Shown here: positions 26,006 to 37,645 of the stretch, piece by piece
How positions within the stretch are numbered: the first letter of the stretch is position 1
Layout: each line of letters starts with the position of its first letter
NCBI RefSeq assembly: GCF_003473485.1
Contig: NC_053048.1
Location: 38,932,755-38,996,754 of the forward strand
DNA length: 64,000 nt
Direction of reading: 5' to 3'
Source: Medicago truncatula
Lineage: Eukaryota > Streptophyta > Magnoliopsida > Fabales > Fabaceae
The notes under the pieces: generated by a model
Seen by the model: the letters and a program-made list of their open reading frames with translations, nothing else
The model's database searches: none
What the model was told of the DNA's origin: nothing
Program-made: the position numbers and the translations under genes

Positions 26006-26756
26006 CAGCTCATGATACAGCTAATTAGGCTCTAAGTGCTTTCTCCTTGAAACATATAATTTTGAGCTATTTTTACTTCAATCATATAATCGGAAGAATC
26101 ACAACTGTTATGCTTGCATAAACAACTTCATTTTAATATTAAATTTTGAAAGGGGTATAATTCATGATTGCTTATTATGAATTTAAAGCTCCTGAATGTG
26201 AATGCAAGTTATCCAGAAATCAGGTTTTCCATGTATATAGTTTATTGAGCGATGCATTACAGCCTGGATCCCAAAAGTAGATTACACACGCTTAATAAAA
26301 GCCGGCATTGAAGATAGCAGCAAGTCTTCATCCCAATTAATCTGTCATGTGGAATTCTTATTTCTTACAAGCCATGCATTGTTATGAACTTCATAAACAA
26401 TCTAATATACTCCATTCACGATCTAATTCTCTAAAAATTCTACACAAAGACCGGACACAACGCGACACTGACACGTTGACGCCAATAATTATTTGAAAGG
26501 ATGGCATAATTAAATGTAATGACGTGCGTCGGTGTTCTTTCGGACATTAGACACGCCTTTGATCAGACTTGTCATGTTGGTGCTACATAGCATCATATCA
26601 CTACAACCTCCCTAACCCGAGAAATAGCAATTCATAAAAAAACAACACAAAGAAACCGGTTCTTGGAATCTACCAACAACAGAACTAATCCAACAACACT
26701 ACAACAAATTAACAATATCAATAATTTATCTAAAACCTCACTAACCTTAGTAGAAT
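26006..26756. other. 3' flank of the CHZ gene
   Basis: Probable 3' untranslated and intergenic sequence of the minus-strand gene to the right. No other gene is seen. Confidence 0.4.
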
Positions 26757-27275
26757 CTAATCAGCATTCGGCGTGCCACCAGAAATGCGCACTCCAGACT
26801 GAGCAGTTCGCCGCCGAGTCCTAGAGGGAAGAATGTTATCCAAATCAACCTCCGCAAGTGGATCATCAGAAAAATCACTGTCACTACCAGAAACATTGCC
26901 GTCAGAATCATCATCGCTGTCATCACTATCGTCACTATCATCATCATCCTCGTCTTCTTCTTCAATCATTTTCCCTTTTCCCTTGTCATCTCGCATAATC
27001 CCTTTTCCCTTCCTGTCCACCACAGGCTCCTCATCGGAATTCTCCTCATCCTCGTCGTCTTCGTCATCGTCGTCAGTGTTGTTTTCGGGTTCGTTGTTGG
27101 GAACGGCGTCGGAAGAAGAATTGACGGTGGTGGGAAGTTCGGTTTCTTGGTCTACGGTGGTGGTGGAAGTTAGCTTGGGGTTTTTGTTGGGGAGGTGATG
27201 GGTTTCTTCTTGATCGGGTTTGCGTTTGGTGGGGAATGTGGGTTCTTCGTGGTTGTTGGTTTCGGGTTCAGCCAT
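26757..27275 (-). CDS. acidic CHZ-motif (H2A.Z chaperone-like) protein
   Basis: A single-exon gene of 172 residues. It has an N-terminal charged, proline-rich part with a probable nuclear signal (PTKRKPDQ, KNPKL). Two long Asp/Glu/Ser tracts follow (about residues 66-84 and 105-142), separated by RKGKGIMRDDKGKGK. The C-terminus DPLAEVDLDNILPSRTRRR resembles the CHZ motif of yeast Chz1, a chaperone for H2A.Z-H2B dimers. That motif, following an acidic stretch, is the diagnostic part. The role in plants (histone handling in the nucleus) is inferred from the family. The start at 27275 is the first ATG of the frame and is followed by a plausible Ala-Glu-Pro opening. A large Mutator-type element ends only about 180 bp upstream of the start, within or next to the promoter. 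The reverse-strand serine-rich ORF over it is a shadow. Confidence 0.8.
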   Translation of the reverse strand: MAEPETNNHEEPTFPTKRKPDQEETHHLPNKNPKLTSTTTVDQETELPTTVNSSSDAVPNNEPENNTDDDDEDDEDEENSDEEPVVDRKGKGIMRDDKGKGKMIEEEDEDDDDSDDSDDSDDDSDGNVSGSDSDFSDDPLAEVDLDNILPSRTRRRTAQSGVRISGGTPNAD

Positions 27276-27456
27276 GAGTGAGGGTTTAGCGCAGGTTTTT
27301 GTCTCTTCTTTGTGTTAGGGTTTTGTTTTGTTAGAAAGGGGGTTGGAGAATGGAAGGAATATTCTTCAAATTTATATTTCTTCTTTTCTTTTTGGTGAGG
27401 AAAGATATTGATTTATATTTTATTTATTTATTTATTAATAGGCTTATTAATATCTA

Positions 27457-28741
27457 TGCTAAAATATGTTTTTGGTCCCTGCAAATATAGCGTATTTGGA
27501 TTTTGGTCCCTGATAATTTTTTTTTCTGAAAAACGTCTCTGCAAATTTTTTTGTTTTTTAAAATAGTCTCTGGTCCCACTTTTTCGATGATTTGTCACAT
27601 TTATGCATACCTGACATTTTCTGATTGTGTTAAATTGTCCACTTGGCAATTAATTTATTTTAACTAATTAAAAAATCAGAAAATATATTTATGAAATTAA
27701 AAAGACCAATTAATTTTAATTAATTTAAAAAAACAGAAAAGGGAGAAAATCTAAGAAAATAAACAATCTTCTTCAAATCTTCATCACATTCATCATCATC
27801 ATCAATCTTCATTATCATTTCCTTCTTTTTCTCCATCTTTCTTGCAGCCTCAAACTATTTCCAAAACAAACAATATTGTCGCAAACTCCAAACAAACAAT
27901 GTTGTCGCAAACAGTGTCGCGCAACAACACAGCAAGAACGGAAAATCCAGATTGCATTAAACAACAAGCAACACTAACCAGATTGAACAGAAAACCAAAT
28001 CGTATATTGAAGAGGAAACAAGAAATAGATCGAACAGAAACACAATATGAACGAATATGAACAACAGCGATACAAAAGATGTCGACGGCGCCGAGAGAGG
28101 GGGATAGAACAACGACATGTATTGACCCACGACAAATCTGAGTTCATTTTAATCATTGCAAGCAAGATGAATTTCGATTTGGATTTGTATGAAGGTTTGG
28201 ATGAACTTCGATTTAGATTTAGATGAATTTCGGTCTGGATTTTGACACGCCGTTCTCTGGAATTTCGATTTGAAACAGATGAGTTTATGAAGGATTGAAT
28301 GGAACGGCGAAGAAGAAGAGGAACGAAGAAGAGGATGTGTGAAGAAGAAGAAGTGAAACGAAGAAGAGAAGAAAATGATATGTGAAGAAGAAGAAGAAGT
28401 GGAAAACAGGATATGTGAAGAAGAAGTGCAGTGTGTTTTCCAAAATAATTTATTCAATCCTTAAAATAAATGATTTTTAAATTTTCATAATTTTTTTATA
28501 TTTTAAAATGTTTTTTAATTAGTTAAAATAAAATAATTGTCACCTGGATGCCACATGTACATGTTTGCACCGTCAGCATCTGCCAAGTATGCATAAATGT
28601 GACAAATCATCGAAAAAATGGGACCAGGGACTATTTTAAAAAACAAAAAATTTTGCAGGGACGCTTTTCAAAATTTTTTTTTTACCAAGGACCAAAACCC
28701 AAATTCGCTATATTTGCAGGGACCAAAAGCATATTTTAGCC
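27457..28741. mobile_element. 1.3 kb non-autonomous Mutator-like element with long TIRs
   Basis: Terminal inverted repeats of roughly 170-190 bp begin TGCTAAAATATGTTTTTGGTC at the left and GGCTAAAATATGCTTTTGGTC read from the right. They run through 'ccctgcaaatatagcg', 'gatgatttgtcacatttatgcata' and beyond. TAATATCTA lies exactly on both sides (27448-27456 and 28742-28750). The interior is simple, with CATCAT and GAAGAA-rich tracts and the phrase 'atgaatttcg/gaacttcgatttagatt' repeated. It has no transposase domain. Captured host sequence (Pack-MULE) cannot be excluded without a search. Confidence 0.85.
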
Positions 28742-28802
28742 TAATATCTATTTTATTTTTATGAAATAAATATTTTAGTTTGAGATGGAGCTTGATTGTG
28801 AT

Positions 28803-28886
28803 AAAATAGTTCATTTATCCTCGTTATAGACAATGCATGATATATACAAGGTCTGGAGTTCAAAGCCCGACCACAAAAAAAAAAAT
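28803..28886 (+). mobile_element. degenerate tRNA-type SINE 3' part
   Basis: Similar to the intact SINE at 59204-59297 over its second half. It has 'catgatatatacaaggtctggagttcaaagc', with a B-box-like GAGTTCAAAGC, then 'ccgaccac' and an A11 tail. The A-box half is eroded. Confidence 0.5.
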
Positions 28887-29632
28887 CATTTTACATTTAC
28901 ACTCTTGATATTTTCCATCTTGTAACCAAAGTTTATTAATAACTTTCTTTAATGAATACAGAGATTAAAATACGAAAATAAACGCATACAATGTTTATCA
29001 AAATAGTTATTTATGTCATAAAAACTGAATCAATGATTGATTCGGTGAGGGTAACTGAGTCATTGATTTAATGGTCGAACCACTTTTCAAATTTTTGGTA
29101 TTAAATTAGACTGAGTCGAGTGACTTTGATCTCTTTTTTCTTTGTTGACAAATAACGACTTTGAATGAATAATGGTATGATAAGAGTATTAAGAAATATC
29201 AAGCATCATATAGTAAAAAATATATATTTCCTTCATCCGAAAAAAAATAAGGAATAAACAATAACTTAAGTACAAAATGAGAACCAAAATGAAATTTTCT
29301 TTCTATTGAATTGGTAGTATCAATAGCACCATTGTAGAAACGCTTTAAGATATAGTGTAATTGTCAAACAAGTGTGAATAGGTAGAGAATGAAAGTGAGA
29401 TAAGTGGTGGACATAAAACAGGAGATGAATATGAAAAATTATACACTAAAATTTTCCAGTTTATATAGACTATTACAAAAAACCATAAGTAGTGGAAGGA
29501 GATATGCAAATTAATTGAAAGTTACGTGATAAAGAAGTTAATAAATATATAGATTATAATTTGATGAATGAACATCTGATTGTTATTGATCTCTCTAATC
29601 ATGCAACAAAATATTTGGTTCACATATCATTA
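28887..29632. other. intergenic DNA
   Basis: AT-rich, with no gene or bounded repeat recognised. Confidence 0.4.
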
Positions 29633-29641
29633 TAAAATATA

Positions 29642-30498
29642 GGGTTAATTATTTAAATTGACCTTGTAATATACGCATAGTCTGAAAAATGATCTTGTAA
29701 AAATAAAAACACATATTCTAACCCTATAATTTGAGATTCTTCTTATTTTTGGCCCTCTAATATATGTGATGTCTAGAAAGGCGATCTAAAGGTTGAATTT
29801 TTTTCATGCTTTTTTACAGGCATGTCTAGAACTTTAAAATACGATTTTGCACAAAAAAAATAGAATTTTTCCACAAAAGAGTGATTAATTATGAATTTTC
29901 ATTCCTCCTAATTAAGAATTTCATAAACAATTTTTAATTAATTTGTCTCTCGTTTAAAAACTATAAAATTCCACGGTGAAGATTCTTACGATGTTATAAC
30001 CAAGCCTAATAATTATGGAACAAAACTTGACATGTGACAATATGCTTAATCGGAACAAAATTGTAATTTTGCACGTTTTAGTTAAAAAAAATAAAATAAA
30101 TTGAGGTTTATTCAAAATGCTATAAAATTTTGTAATTCCTTTCTATGTATTTTTATAGATGTCTCTACAATCTATCAACTCAAAATTTATTTTTTAGGTC
30201 AAGATCTCAGTTATTTTCTTTTTTGAATTTTGAGTACATTAAAAATTCATAATTAATTAGTCTCTTGTTGAAAAATTATAATTTTTTTGTGAAAGTTTGT
30301 ATTTTAACATCTTAAACATGTTTGTAAAAAATCATGAAAAAATTCAATTTCTAAGTCACTTTTATAGACTTCTTGCATATTAGAGGGTAAAAAATAAGAA
30401 TAATATCAAATTACAAGGTTAAAATATTTATTTTTCTTTTTACAAGATCATTTTTTAGACTATGTATACATTAGAGGGTTAGTTTGAACAATTAACAC
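29642..30498. mobile_element. Mutator-type inverted-repeat element, 857 bp
   Basis: The long arms, about 180 bp, pair from GGGTTAATTATTTAAATTGACC at the left with GTGTTAATTGTTCAAACTAACC read from the right. They pass through 'catagtctnaaaaatgatcttgtaaaaa'. TAAAATATA lies on both sides (29633-29641, 30499-30507). Inner 'attcataattaat' blocks also pair. There is no coding capacity. Confidence 0.8.
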
Positions 30499-30599
30499 TA
30501 AAATATAACCAATCTAAATAAAGGTTAAACATAATTAATGATTCTAAAATAAAAATAAAGAAAATTGATGAGCTTAAATAAAAACGATTGCTTTTTTGT

Positions 30600-30908
30600 G
30601 GGTAAATAAAGTTTTACCCCTGTAATATTGGTCATTTCCGGTTTTTCCCCTGCAAAATATTTTTTTTGGATTCCGTCCTTATAATTTAAAGATTTTTTGG
30701 TTTTAGACCTACATGAAAATTTTTGCCTCCTGCAATTTGAGCAAATTTCGGTTTACCCCCTACCATATCATCGATTTTGTACAGTCAAAGTTCATGAAGG
30801 TCCAAAATTAAAAAACTTCAAATTACAAGGAGAGAATCCAAAAAGAAAATTTAGAGGGAGGAAAATCAGAAATGACCTATATTACAGGGGGTAAAACACT
30901 GTTAACCC
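30600..30908. mobile_element. MITE, 'GGGTAAATAAAGTTTTACCC' ends
   Basis: The left end GGGTAAATAAAGTTTTACCC and the right end read inward GGGTTAACAGTGTTTTACCC match. Both are followed by 'cctgtaatattggtcatttc' or its near copy. The flanks are T-rich and the target duplication is not certain. Confidence 0.65.
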
Positions 30909-30952
30909 TTTTTTATTATTTCAATAGGTTGAATGCATAATCATCAAAATAA

Positions 30953-31882
30953 AATCTCTTATTTATTAAAGTTAACCCGAACGCAAAATGTTGCGCTAGA
31001 TTTAACCTAATTTTTTCGCGTGACTTTAATATATTAACCCTGGATTTAATTTATGCAAAATGTCATCTCTTATTTCTAAAAGTTAACTTGTGACGCAGTA
31101 TTAACCCTAGATTTGACCTAATATTTTCGCGCGACTTTACTATATCTCTTATTTATTAAAGTTAACTCGAACGTAAAATCTCTTATTTATTAAAGTTAAC
31201 CCGAATGCAAAATGTTGCCCTAGATTTAACCTAATTTTTTCGCGTGACTTTACTATATTAACCCTAGATTTAATTTATGTAAAATGTCATCTCTTATTTC
31301 TAAAAGTTAACCTGTGACGCAATATTAACCCTAGATTTGACCTAATTTTTTCGCGTGACTTTACGATATCTCTTATTTATTAAAGTTAACTCAAACGTAA
31401 AATGTTGCTCTAGATTTAACCTAATTTTTTCGCGTGACTTTACTATATTAACTCTAGATTTAATTTATGCAAAATGTCATCTCTTATTTCTAAAATTTAA
31501 CTTGTGATGCAGTATTAACCCTAGATTTGACCTAATTTTTTTGCGTGACTTTACTATATCTCTTATGTATTAAAGTTAACCCGAACGCAAAATGTTGCCC
31601 TATATTTAACCTAATTTTTTCGCGTGACTTTACTATATCAACCCTAGATTTAATTTATGCAAAATGTCATCTCTTATTTCTAAAAGTTAACTTGTGACTC
31701 AGTATTAACCCTAGATTTGACCTAATTTTTTTGCGTGACTTTACTATATCTCTTATCTCTTCTCTTATTTATTAAAGTTAACCCGAACGCAAAATGTTGC
31801 CCTAGATTTAATCTAATTTTTTCGCGTGACTTTACTATGTTAACTCTAGATTTAATTTATGCAAAATGTCATCTCTAATTTT
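30953..31882. repeat. tandem array with ~189 bp two-part unit
   Basis: About five copies of a unit of roughly 189 bp. Each unit is made of two related sub-units of about 80 and 109 bp. Both sub-units end in 'cctaattttttcgcgtgactttactatat'. The first opens 'tctcttatttattaaagttaaccc' and the second has 'atctcttatttctaaaagttaacttgtgacg'. Short extra duplications occur at 31145-31195 and 31750-31765. The 'ccctagattt' word is not the plant telomere repeat. No ORF. Confidence 0.85.
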
Positions 31883-32430
31883 GACCTAATTTTTTCCACC
31901 ACACTTTTGCATTTAATGTTTATCTAAAGTAAATAAAATTATGTTCCTAATTATAAGCTGTTTTTTTGGAAAGAAATGACCGTTAACACGTCTATACTTA
32001 ACCTAATCTCGTACTTATAAATCTTAACCCGTCTCGCTATACCTAACCTATTATGCTACGTTACTTATAAATGTCAATCCATCTCACTATACTTAACCTA
32101 ATTTTAACTTAATTTTCCCCCCACACTTTTACATTTAATGGTTATCTATAGTAAAATAAAATTATATTCCTAATTATATGCTATTTTTTTTTTTTTTAAA
32201 ATCTCTTACTTATAAATGTTAATCCGTCTCGCTATACTTAACCTAATTTTTCCCTCCACACTTTTGCATTTAATGTTAAAGTAAAATAAAATTATATTCC
32301 TAATTATATGTTGTTTTTTTCGAAAGGAATAACCGTTAACTCGTCTCGCTATACTTAACATAATCTCTTACTTATAAATGATAACGCATCTTACTATACT
32401 TAACATATTATGTTACGTTACGATATCTTA
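31883..32430. repeat. second, more diverged tandem repeat
   Basis: Three copies of a block 'cacacttttgcatttaatg ... aaaattatattcctaattatatgct' begin near 31900, 32125 and 32262. They are linked by 'cttataaatgttaatccgtctcgctatacttaacctaat' pieces. It lies directly against the first array and shares 'aacctaatttttt', so it may be a diverged flank of the same satellite. Confidence 0.65.
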
Positions 32431-33189
32431 TGGAAAATTATGTTATGGTACAATATCAACGTCTATACTTCTTAATATTACAATCATGACATTCATCTAA
32501 ATTATTTTGCTATTTATTACCGTCAAATATTATCTTCCAAAGCAAGGGTCGATGTTCTAGTTTTCATTTTAAAGTTTTTAACGAGTGCTATGAGTGGGCA
32601 CATGTATAATTAAGAGCCGTATTGGAGAAACACCCGAGTTTTTGTGCTTTTTAGGAAACTCAGCCTTTCCCTTTCATGATGAACAAGTTGGAGTGGCAGT
32701 GAAGTGAACTGCCCGTAAAAACGCAGTCGGGGGATACGATCGCTGCCGCGATAGCCGCCACCACCCCACACCGCAATTCCGTGATTACACTCTAAAGCTG
32801 TGGGATTGACACCATATATAATAGGTATTTTTTGAAGAGAGTAATTCATACATATTTCAGTAGTTATAGAAGTACCCTGTTTTTCAATTCATACATATAA
32901 CAGGTATTTTTTAATCATTACCTTTCAAGTTTAAGCATAAGCTGTAGCTACTTGGGTTCCCTTGCCTTGCACACCTTGTGTTTGATTTATTGTTTATATG
33001 ATATAGTTTTGTATTTAACTCAATTATTAGTGAAATTAGTCTCTTATTGTTATAATATGGCTTATGGTTCAGAAATTGTTAGAAAATTGCTTATGGTTGT
33101 GTTATGTACACAGTGTGTTGAAGTTTCTTATATTTTTCATTCGGTTGTTGTTGCTGTTGCGCAATTAATTTGAAGTTGGCGCATGTTCT
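32431..33189. other. intergenic DNA
   Basis: No gene recognised. A GC-richer patch at 32710-32790 carries no recognisable motif. Confidence 0.35.
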
Positions 33190-33543
33190 TTATGATGAAA
33201 TTCTGTTTTTTTCATGGTGGTTTCTTTGTACAATTGTGTTTACAAAGTCATTTTTCTGCTTTATTATGTGCATTGTTTTGCCCATCAACTTCAATTGGCA
33301 CTTGTTGCTTGTGCTAAGACTCATAGCTATGTTAGCGGTTTTTTGGGTATGGTCAATATGCTTGTTAATTTCATACGATATTCTAACAAGAGACAAGAAT
33401 TGCTTCAAGACAAACAAGTAGCTCAGTTTGCTAAACAATTAAGGTCAATGTGATGCTTCTTATTTTTAGTATAATTTAGTTCTTAGTTCTTTTTTCCTTC
33501 ATATTTTAGCTGCACCAATATGTAATGTCTGCATCCGCCCCTA
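33190..33543 (+). pseudogene. hAT transposase fragment (ZMYM1/DUF4371-like) and right terminus
   Basis: Bases 33253-33450 encode VHCFAHQLQLALVACAKTH and then NKRQELLQDKQVAQFAKQL. This is the central part of plant hAT transposases of the zinc-finger MYM-type-1-like group (typical HCFAHQLQL and R.ELLR.K..). Nothing recognisable lies before it in this frame and the ORF ends soon after, so this is a fragment. GCATCCGCCCCTA at 33531-33543 reads outward as TAGGGGCGGATGC. That is the terminal-repeat type of such hAT elements, and matches the end at 52788-52799. The left terminus was not found. Confidence 0.65.
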
Positions 33544-34126
33544 GTTGTAAGCATGTGGTAGTAGTGCTAATTTTTGGCTTTGTTCGAAGATTATCTTCCA
33601 TGCATTTCCGTATTCTTCCTCTTCCTTGTTCCGGTGTCTATAATAATCCCACTCCAAATACATATGTTAGGTTATATCTAATCTCTATGGCTTGCATCCG
33701 ACAGCAGAAGAACATGCTTGTATCGTATGTTTGTTACATGTCAGTTACTCTTCGATTGCATTCTATTTTGAAACAGTATGTGTACTTGCATGTTTGCTGC
33801 AGTTGAAATTTAGATTTTACTAATACTTTTTTTTGGTGTTAAAAAGCAGATTCTATCCATACTTGAACGGAGCATCTGTTTTTAACCTTGACGATAGTTT
33901 TCCTGTTAATTATTAATGTGATTCTTTTCAACAAATTAAAACAAAGAAGTCTTGAAATGAAAAAAAAATAAAAATGAAAGAATTAACCTCTGTGTATCAA
34001 GTACCTGAATTCCTTTAATATGTGGGACATTACCTATTCTGTCATTGTTTTTTCCTTTCTGTTTGTAGGAAACTGATTTATCATTTATGTGCTTGATTTT
34101 AAACCCACTTATCAGATGATTGAAGA

Positions 34127-34501
34127 ATGACTTTAACGAAACGGTATGTGCTGAGATTGTTCATATCAATAAAGTACATTACTGCAAATGTGGTAGATCG
34201 AAACAGCGGACGAATAGTAGCAACATCATCCACCGCTGAACATGACATCAAGCAGTCTCTCGAGTGTGGCCGGTCCTGCAATGCAAAAGCAGCTGCTGTT
34301 GTTGGGGAAGTATTGGCCAGACGGCTCAAAGTTGAGGGGCTTAATGAAGGAGAAGGAAGAGGTATTCATGTAAATGTAAATAAGGAAATAGAAAAGAAAG
34401 GATTTAAGAGCCAAACCAAGATTTTGGCTGTGGTAAATGCTCTTAAGTACAATGGTGTTAAACTCGTCCGTGATGATGAAGATGATGGAAATAATCCCTG
34501 A
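34127..34501 (+). CDS. uL18 (L18p/L5e) family ribosomal protein
   Basis: 124 residues in one coding exon. MTLTKRYVLRLFISIKYITANVVDR is followed by SGRIVATSSTAEHDIKQSL, CNAKAAAVVGEVLARRLK and GIHVNVNKEIEKKGFKSQTKI, with a short acidic tail. This is the bacterial-type L18 fold seen in small plant L18p/L5e proteins of about 115-130 residues, expected to bind 5S rRNA in an organelle ribosome (inference). I see no obvious transit peptide. The start is the ATG at 34127, 11 bases after a probable acceptor (tatcag|atgattgaag), so an intron in the 5' leader is likely. Another acceptor-like site (ttgtttgtag) lies near 34070. The first leader exon could not be placed. A hAT transposase fragment lies about 600 bp upstream. 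Confidence 0.85.
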   Translation: MTLTKRYVLRLFISIKYITANVVDRNSGRIVATSSTAEHDIKQSLECGRSCNAKAAAVVGEVLARRLKVEGLNEGEGRGIHVNVNKEIEKKGFKSQTKILAVVNALKYNGVKLVRDDEDDGNNP

Positions 34502-35838
34502 CCTCATTCATAAGATAGGAATGGAATCTTGTGCTAAGAACATCTCTGATACAACAAAAGTGCTTGGAAATGGATATGTCTCGTTTCTTAGAGGCAGCTG
34601 AGTTAGATGTAATTGAAAGCTCTTTAATTTAATTAGTCCACACCATGAATTTATTGATAATAGAATTTGTTGCGACCATTGTAATTGTAACGTTGTACAC
34701 ATTATTGATATTCTTAATTTGAGATAAAACTGGAACTGATTGAATTGGTTGGAGATGTTTTTACCTTTGGCTTAGTTAATAGTCTCTGTTATTTCTAGCA
34801 TCTAGCAAGATCAGGGTTGCTAAAATGCTGTGTGGTGCGAATCATCTATCGTGCAAAACCCACGAATTACCTTTCTTAAGTTTTTCAATTAAAATTCTTT
34901 AGAAAATGAAGTTGCTAACAATCTAAGGACACTTGTTAAGGAAATCAAAGATAGTAAATTTGCATTGTATTCAAAAATATTTTAACTTTTAAAAAGTTAA
35001 ATTCATCACTTTTCATCATTTTTCAATGCAATATTTCTATTTTCATTCTAAAAACTCCACACTATCTATTTTTGACCTAGGCTTTCCTTGCTTTTCATAT
35101 ATATATATATATATATTTTTTTTTGTGGTTGTGCCTTTCACATTTCTTTATCATCCTATTTCCATTGCTTCAGAAGAATTTCAAAACATATATATGAATT
35201 GACAATGCAATCAATCAACTTTGTTGGTGAAGGAACCATCAAACACTGGTTCATAAGGAACCCTCAAAATGAGGGGAACACTATGGTTCAGGCATGTTAA
35301 ACTCGATGAGTCATGCATGCGTATGCATGACAATCAATATCTTTTCGGCTGGATCTCTCAAGGCTCAAAGCTTGGAAAAGTTCTTGTTTTGTAGCTATTT
35401 TGGTGAGATATTGTGCAATTTTTTATTTTGTGCCTCAACAAACTCTTACGTTGTGATTTTTTATTTCAATTGGAATGCACTTCCTTTGACGTTATTTTTT
35501 GTCGACATTGATGATATTGTTCATATCTCTCTTTAAATCAATCATTATCTCTCATATAAATAATTTATTTTAATCATTTATCTATCATCTTCTCTCATCT
35601 AAAATACACTAATGTCATAAAAACTATGTCATCTAAGTGAAACCCGAGAATATCCACAATGATGGATGCTTCATATATTTCACATGAAGCTAAATAGGCA
35701 TCCATGTTAGATATCCATATAGAATGATGACTATGAAAACACTCATCTCTTTCACCACTTTTCACGGCCCCACTTAATAAATTGTATAAAATAAATGAAC
35801 TTTATTGAAATGTTTATTAAGTAGTAACATTTAAAATT
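34502..35838. other. 3' flank and intergenic DNA
   Basis: Probable 3' untranslated region of the uL18 gene to about 34730, then unrecognised DNA with a short (AT)n at 35095-35117. ORFs of 70 and 80 codons here have no recognisable motif. Confidence 0.4.
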
Positions 35839-35848
35839 ATAAAATAAA

Positions 35849-36030
35849 GAGGAATGCTAGCAACACTCACTTTTGAACACTCTCTCTACTCACTCTTTTA
35901 TTGGATGAAATCAATGTATGTCCTACCATTTTGTGTGGGTTCAATTTTTAAAGTATAGGTCTACAATGATTTAAACTAATAAGAGAGTGAGTATTAGAGA
36001 GGATGTTCAAAAGAAAGTGTTGCATTCCTC
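35849..36030. mobile_element. MITE, 'GAGGAATGCTAGCAACACTC' family copy B
   Basis: The ends GAGGAATGCTAGCAACACTC and, read from the right, GAGGAATGCAACACTTTC are inverted. The interior is palindromic ('ttggatgaaatcaatgta' against 'atgatttaaactaataag'). TAAAATAAA flanks both sides exactly (35840-35848, 36031-36039). Same family as 9559-9768 and 43638-43825. Confidence 0.85.
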
Positions 36031-36039
36031 TAAAATAAA

Positions 36040-37645
36040 TGATGTGTACACAAAAGTCATTTAAGTACCCGAAAGATTTAGCTACACTGTGAATGCTCTA
36101 AGTATAATATGTTGAAACGTTATGGATATAATGTTTAGTGCTTGTTTGGATTCCCGTTTGTAAGCCTTAGACGTGCGTGCGTTTCTATCGACAGAAGCAA
36201 TTATACCACTAAAGCAACATGTTTGGTTTTCTAAAATTTGACGAGATTTTCATTCTAGAATCACTTTTAAGTTGAAGCAGCTATTTCTAATTTTTGCATT
36301 CACGGTAAGATTCAATTCTATAATTAATTGTTGTGTTCCTTTATTATCCTTTATAACATTCAAGTTGTTTGTCATGGTTGAAAGCTGCTGGTCCATTCTT
36401 TTACGTTGTGCTCCATTACGGTGGATATAACATATAAGTACTGTTTGATTATTCTTTTACACTCTTTAATTCTTATATTTTATTAAAAAACAATTGATAA
36501 AAGAATATTAAAAATAAATCTTATGAATTAATATTATTTTAAAATGAATTTATCCTTTAAAAAAATATAATTTATGAACCAATAAAAATGCATTTATAAC
36601 TTTAGATAAGCTGAAATAATTATCCAAAATGAGAATTGAAATATTTAGTTTTAAATAAAATTTAAAGGTTAATTTGGTCATTTGCACATTTAAAATCAAT
36701 TTTGATTCATACTATCAAACAACATAACTCATAAGAATCACTTTTAAGTAAGTGTATCCAAACATAAATCAATTCACATCAAACCCACTTTTAATTAAAA
36801 TCAATTCTTTCAAACTCTATGCTGAAAATAAATATTATGCTTGCATGCACTTTTCAACATCTAACATTCCAAAACCCAAAAAAAATAACAATTTTGGCTC
36901 TTTATCTTTAAAAAAAACTGCACTTTTGGCTATTATCTTTAAAAAATAGTAATTATGGTCTCTATTTTTAGATATGTTGCGTCTTTTTAACAGAATTACA
37001 ACGTTTTGTAAAATTAGGTGACCCAATTTCCTATTTTTTTTATTGGAGAGTCAAAATTACAAGTTTTACAAAGTTAAGGGACAAGAATGCGTCACTTGAA
37101 CTTAAATACTAGTGCCAAGTAGGGTATATTGTTGGAAAACATGCACATCACATGCCAATTCTATTCTATTATCCCATTTAAATGATGTAGCTTTCATAGT
37201 ATGTGGCACAATGGAGAACCGCAACTTTATGCCAATCCAAGAAAGAGTATTTAGAATGCATAAACTTTAGTGGCTTATTTTTTGCATTTTTATTCAATGA
37301 AATATTAATACTATCCAGTCGTAGTCATGCTATAGACAATAGGAAGAAAGTCCTTTTCTTCAAAAAAAAAAAAAGGAAGAAAGTCCTTCAACTAATCTAC
37401 CCTCTCTCTCTTTAGGTACAACAATCATGGCATGCTTCTCAACTTTCCTTCCTCTACCAACCAATAGTCAAAAATAGAAAAATTCACTAAAAAATGAATA
37501 CAAACAAAACAACAATTAATCTCTTTAAGCAAGCCATCATCAAATTCACCTTGAACAGAAAAGAAAAGCTGATATAATACATCACCTATTTTCTTGGTGG
37601 TTGGAAGAAGGAATTGGAGAAAATCTTCAAGAGGGAAGAAGAAAA
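36040..37645. other. intergenic DNA with Harbinger-like debris; transporter promoter
   Basis: Bases 36138-36151 (agtgcttgtttgga) and 36690-36815 ('tatccaaacataaatcaattcacatcaaacccacttttaattaaaatcaatt') match the ends of the Harbinger-like element at 16534-17878. They indicate a second, decayed member. The last few hundred bases are the promoter and leader of the transporter. No TATA box was fixed. Confidence 0.5.

Noticed and set aside
26833..27198. 121-codon serine-rich plus-strand ORF
   Set aside because: It is the antisense of the Asp/Glu-rich tracts of the CHZ gene; serine codons are the complement of GAT/GAA runs.
30953..31882. Possible CRISPR array or interstitial telomere repeat
   Set aside because: Repeats are adjacent head to tail with no unique spacers, and the unit is 189 bp. 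The word is CCCTAGATTT rather than CCCTAAA. The genome is a plant's.
34226..34507. 93-codon minus-strand ORF
   Set aside because: It is antisense to the uL18 ribosomal protein gene, whose plus-strand frame has clear family motifs.
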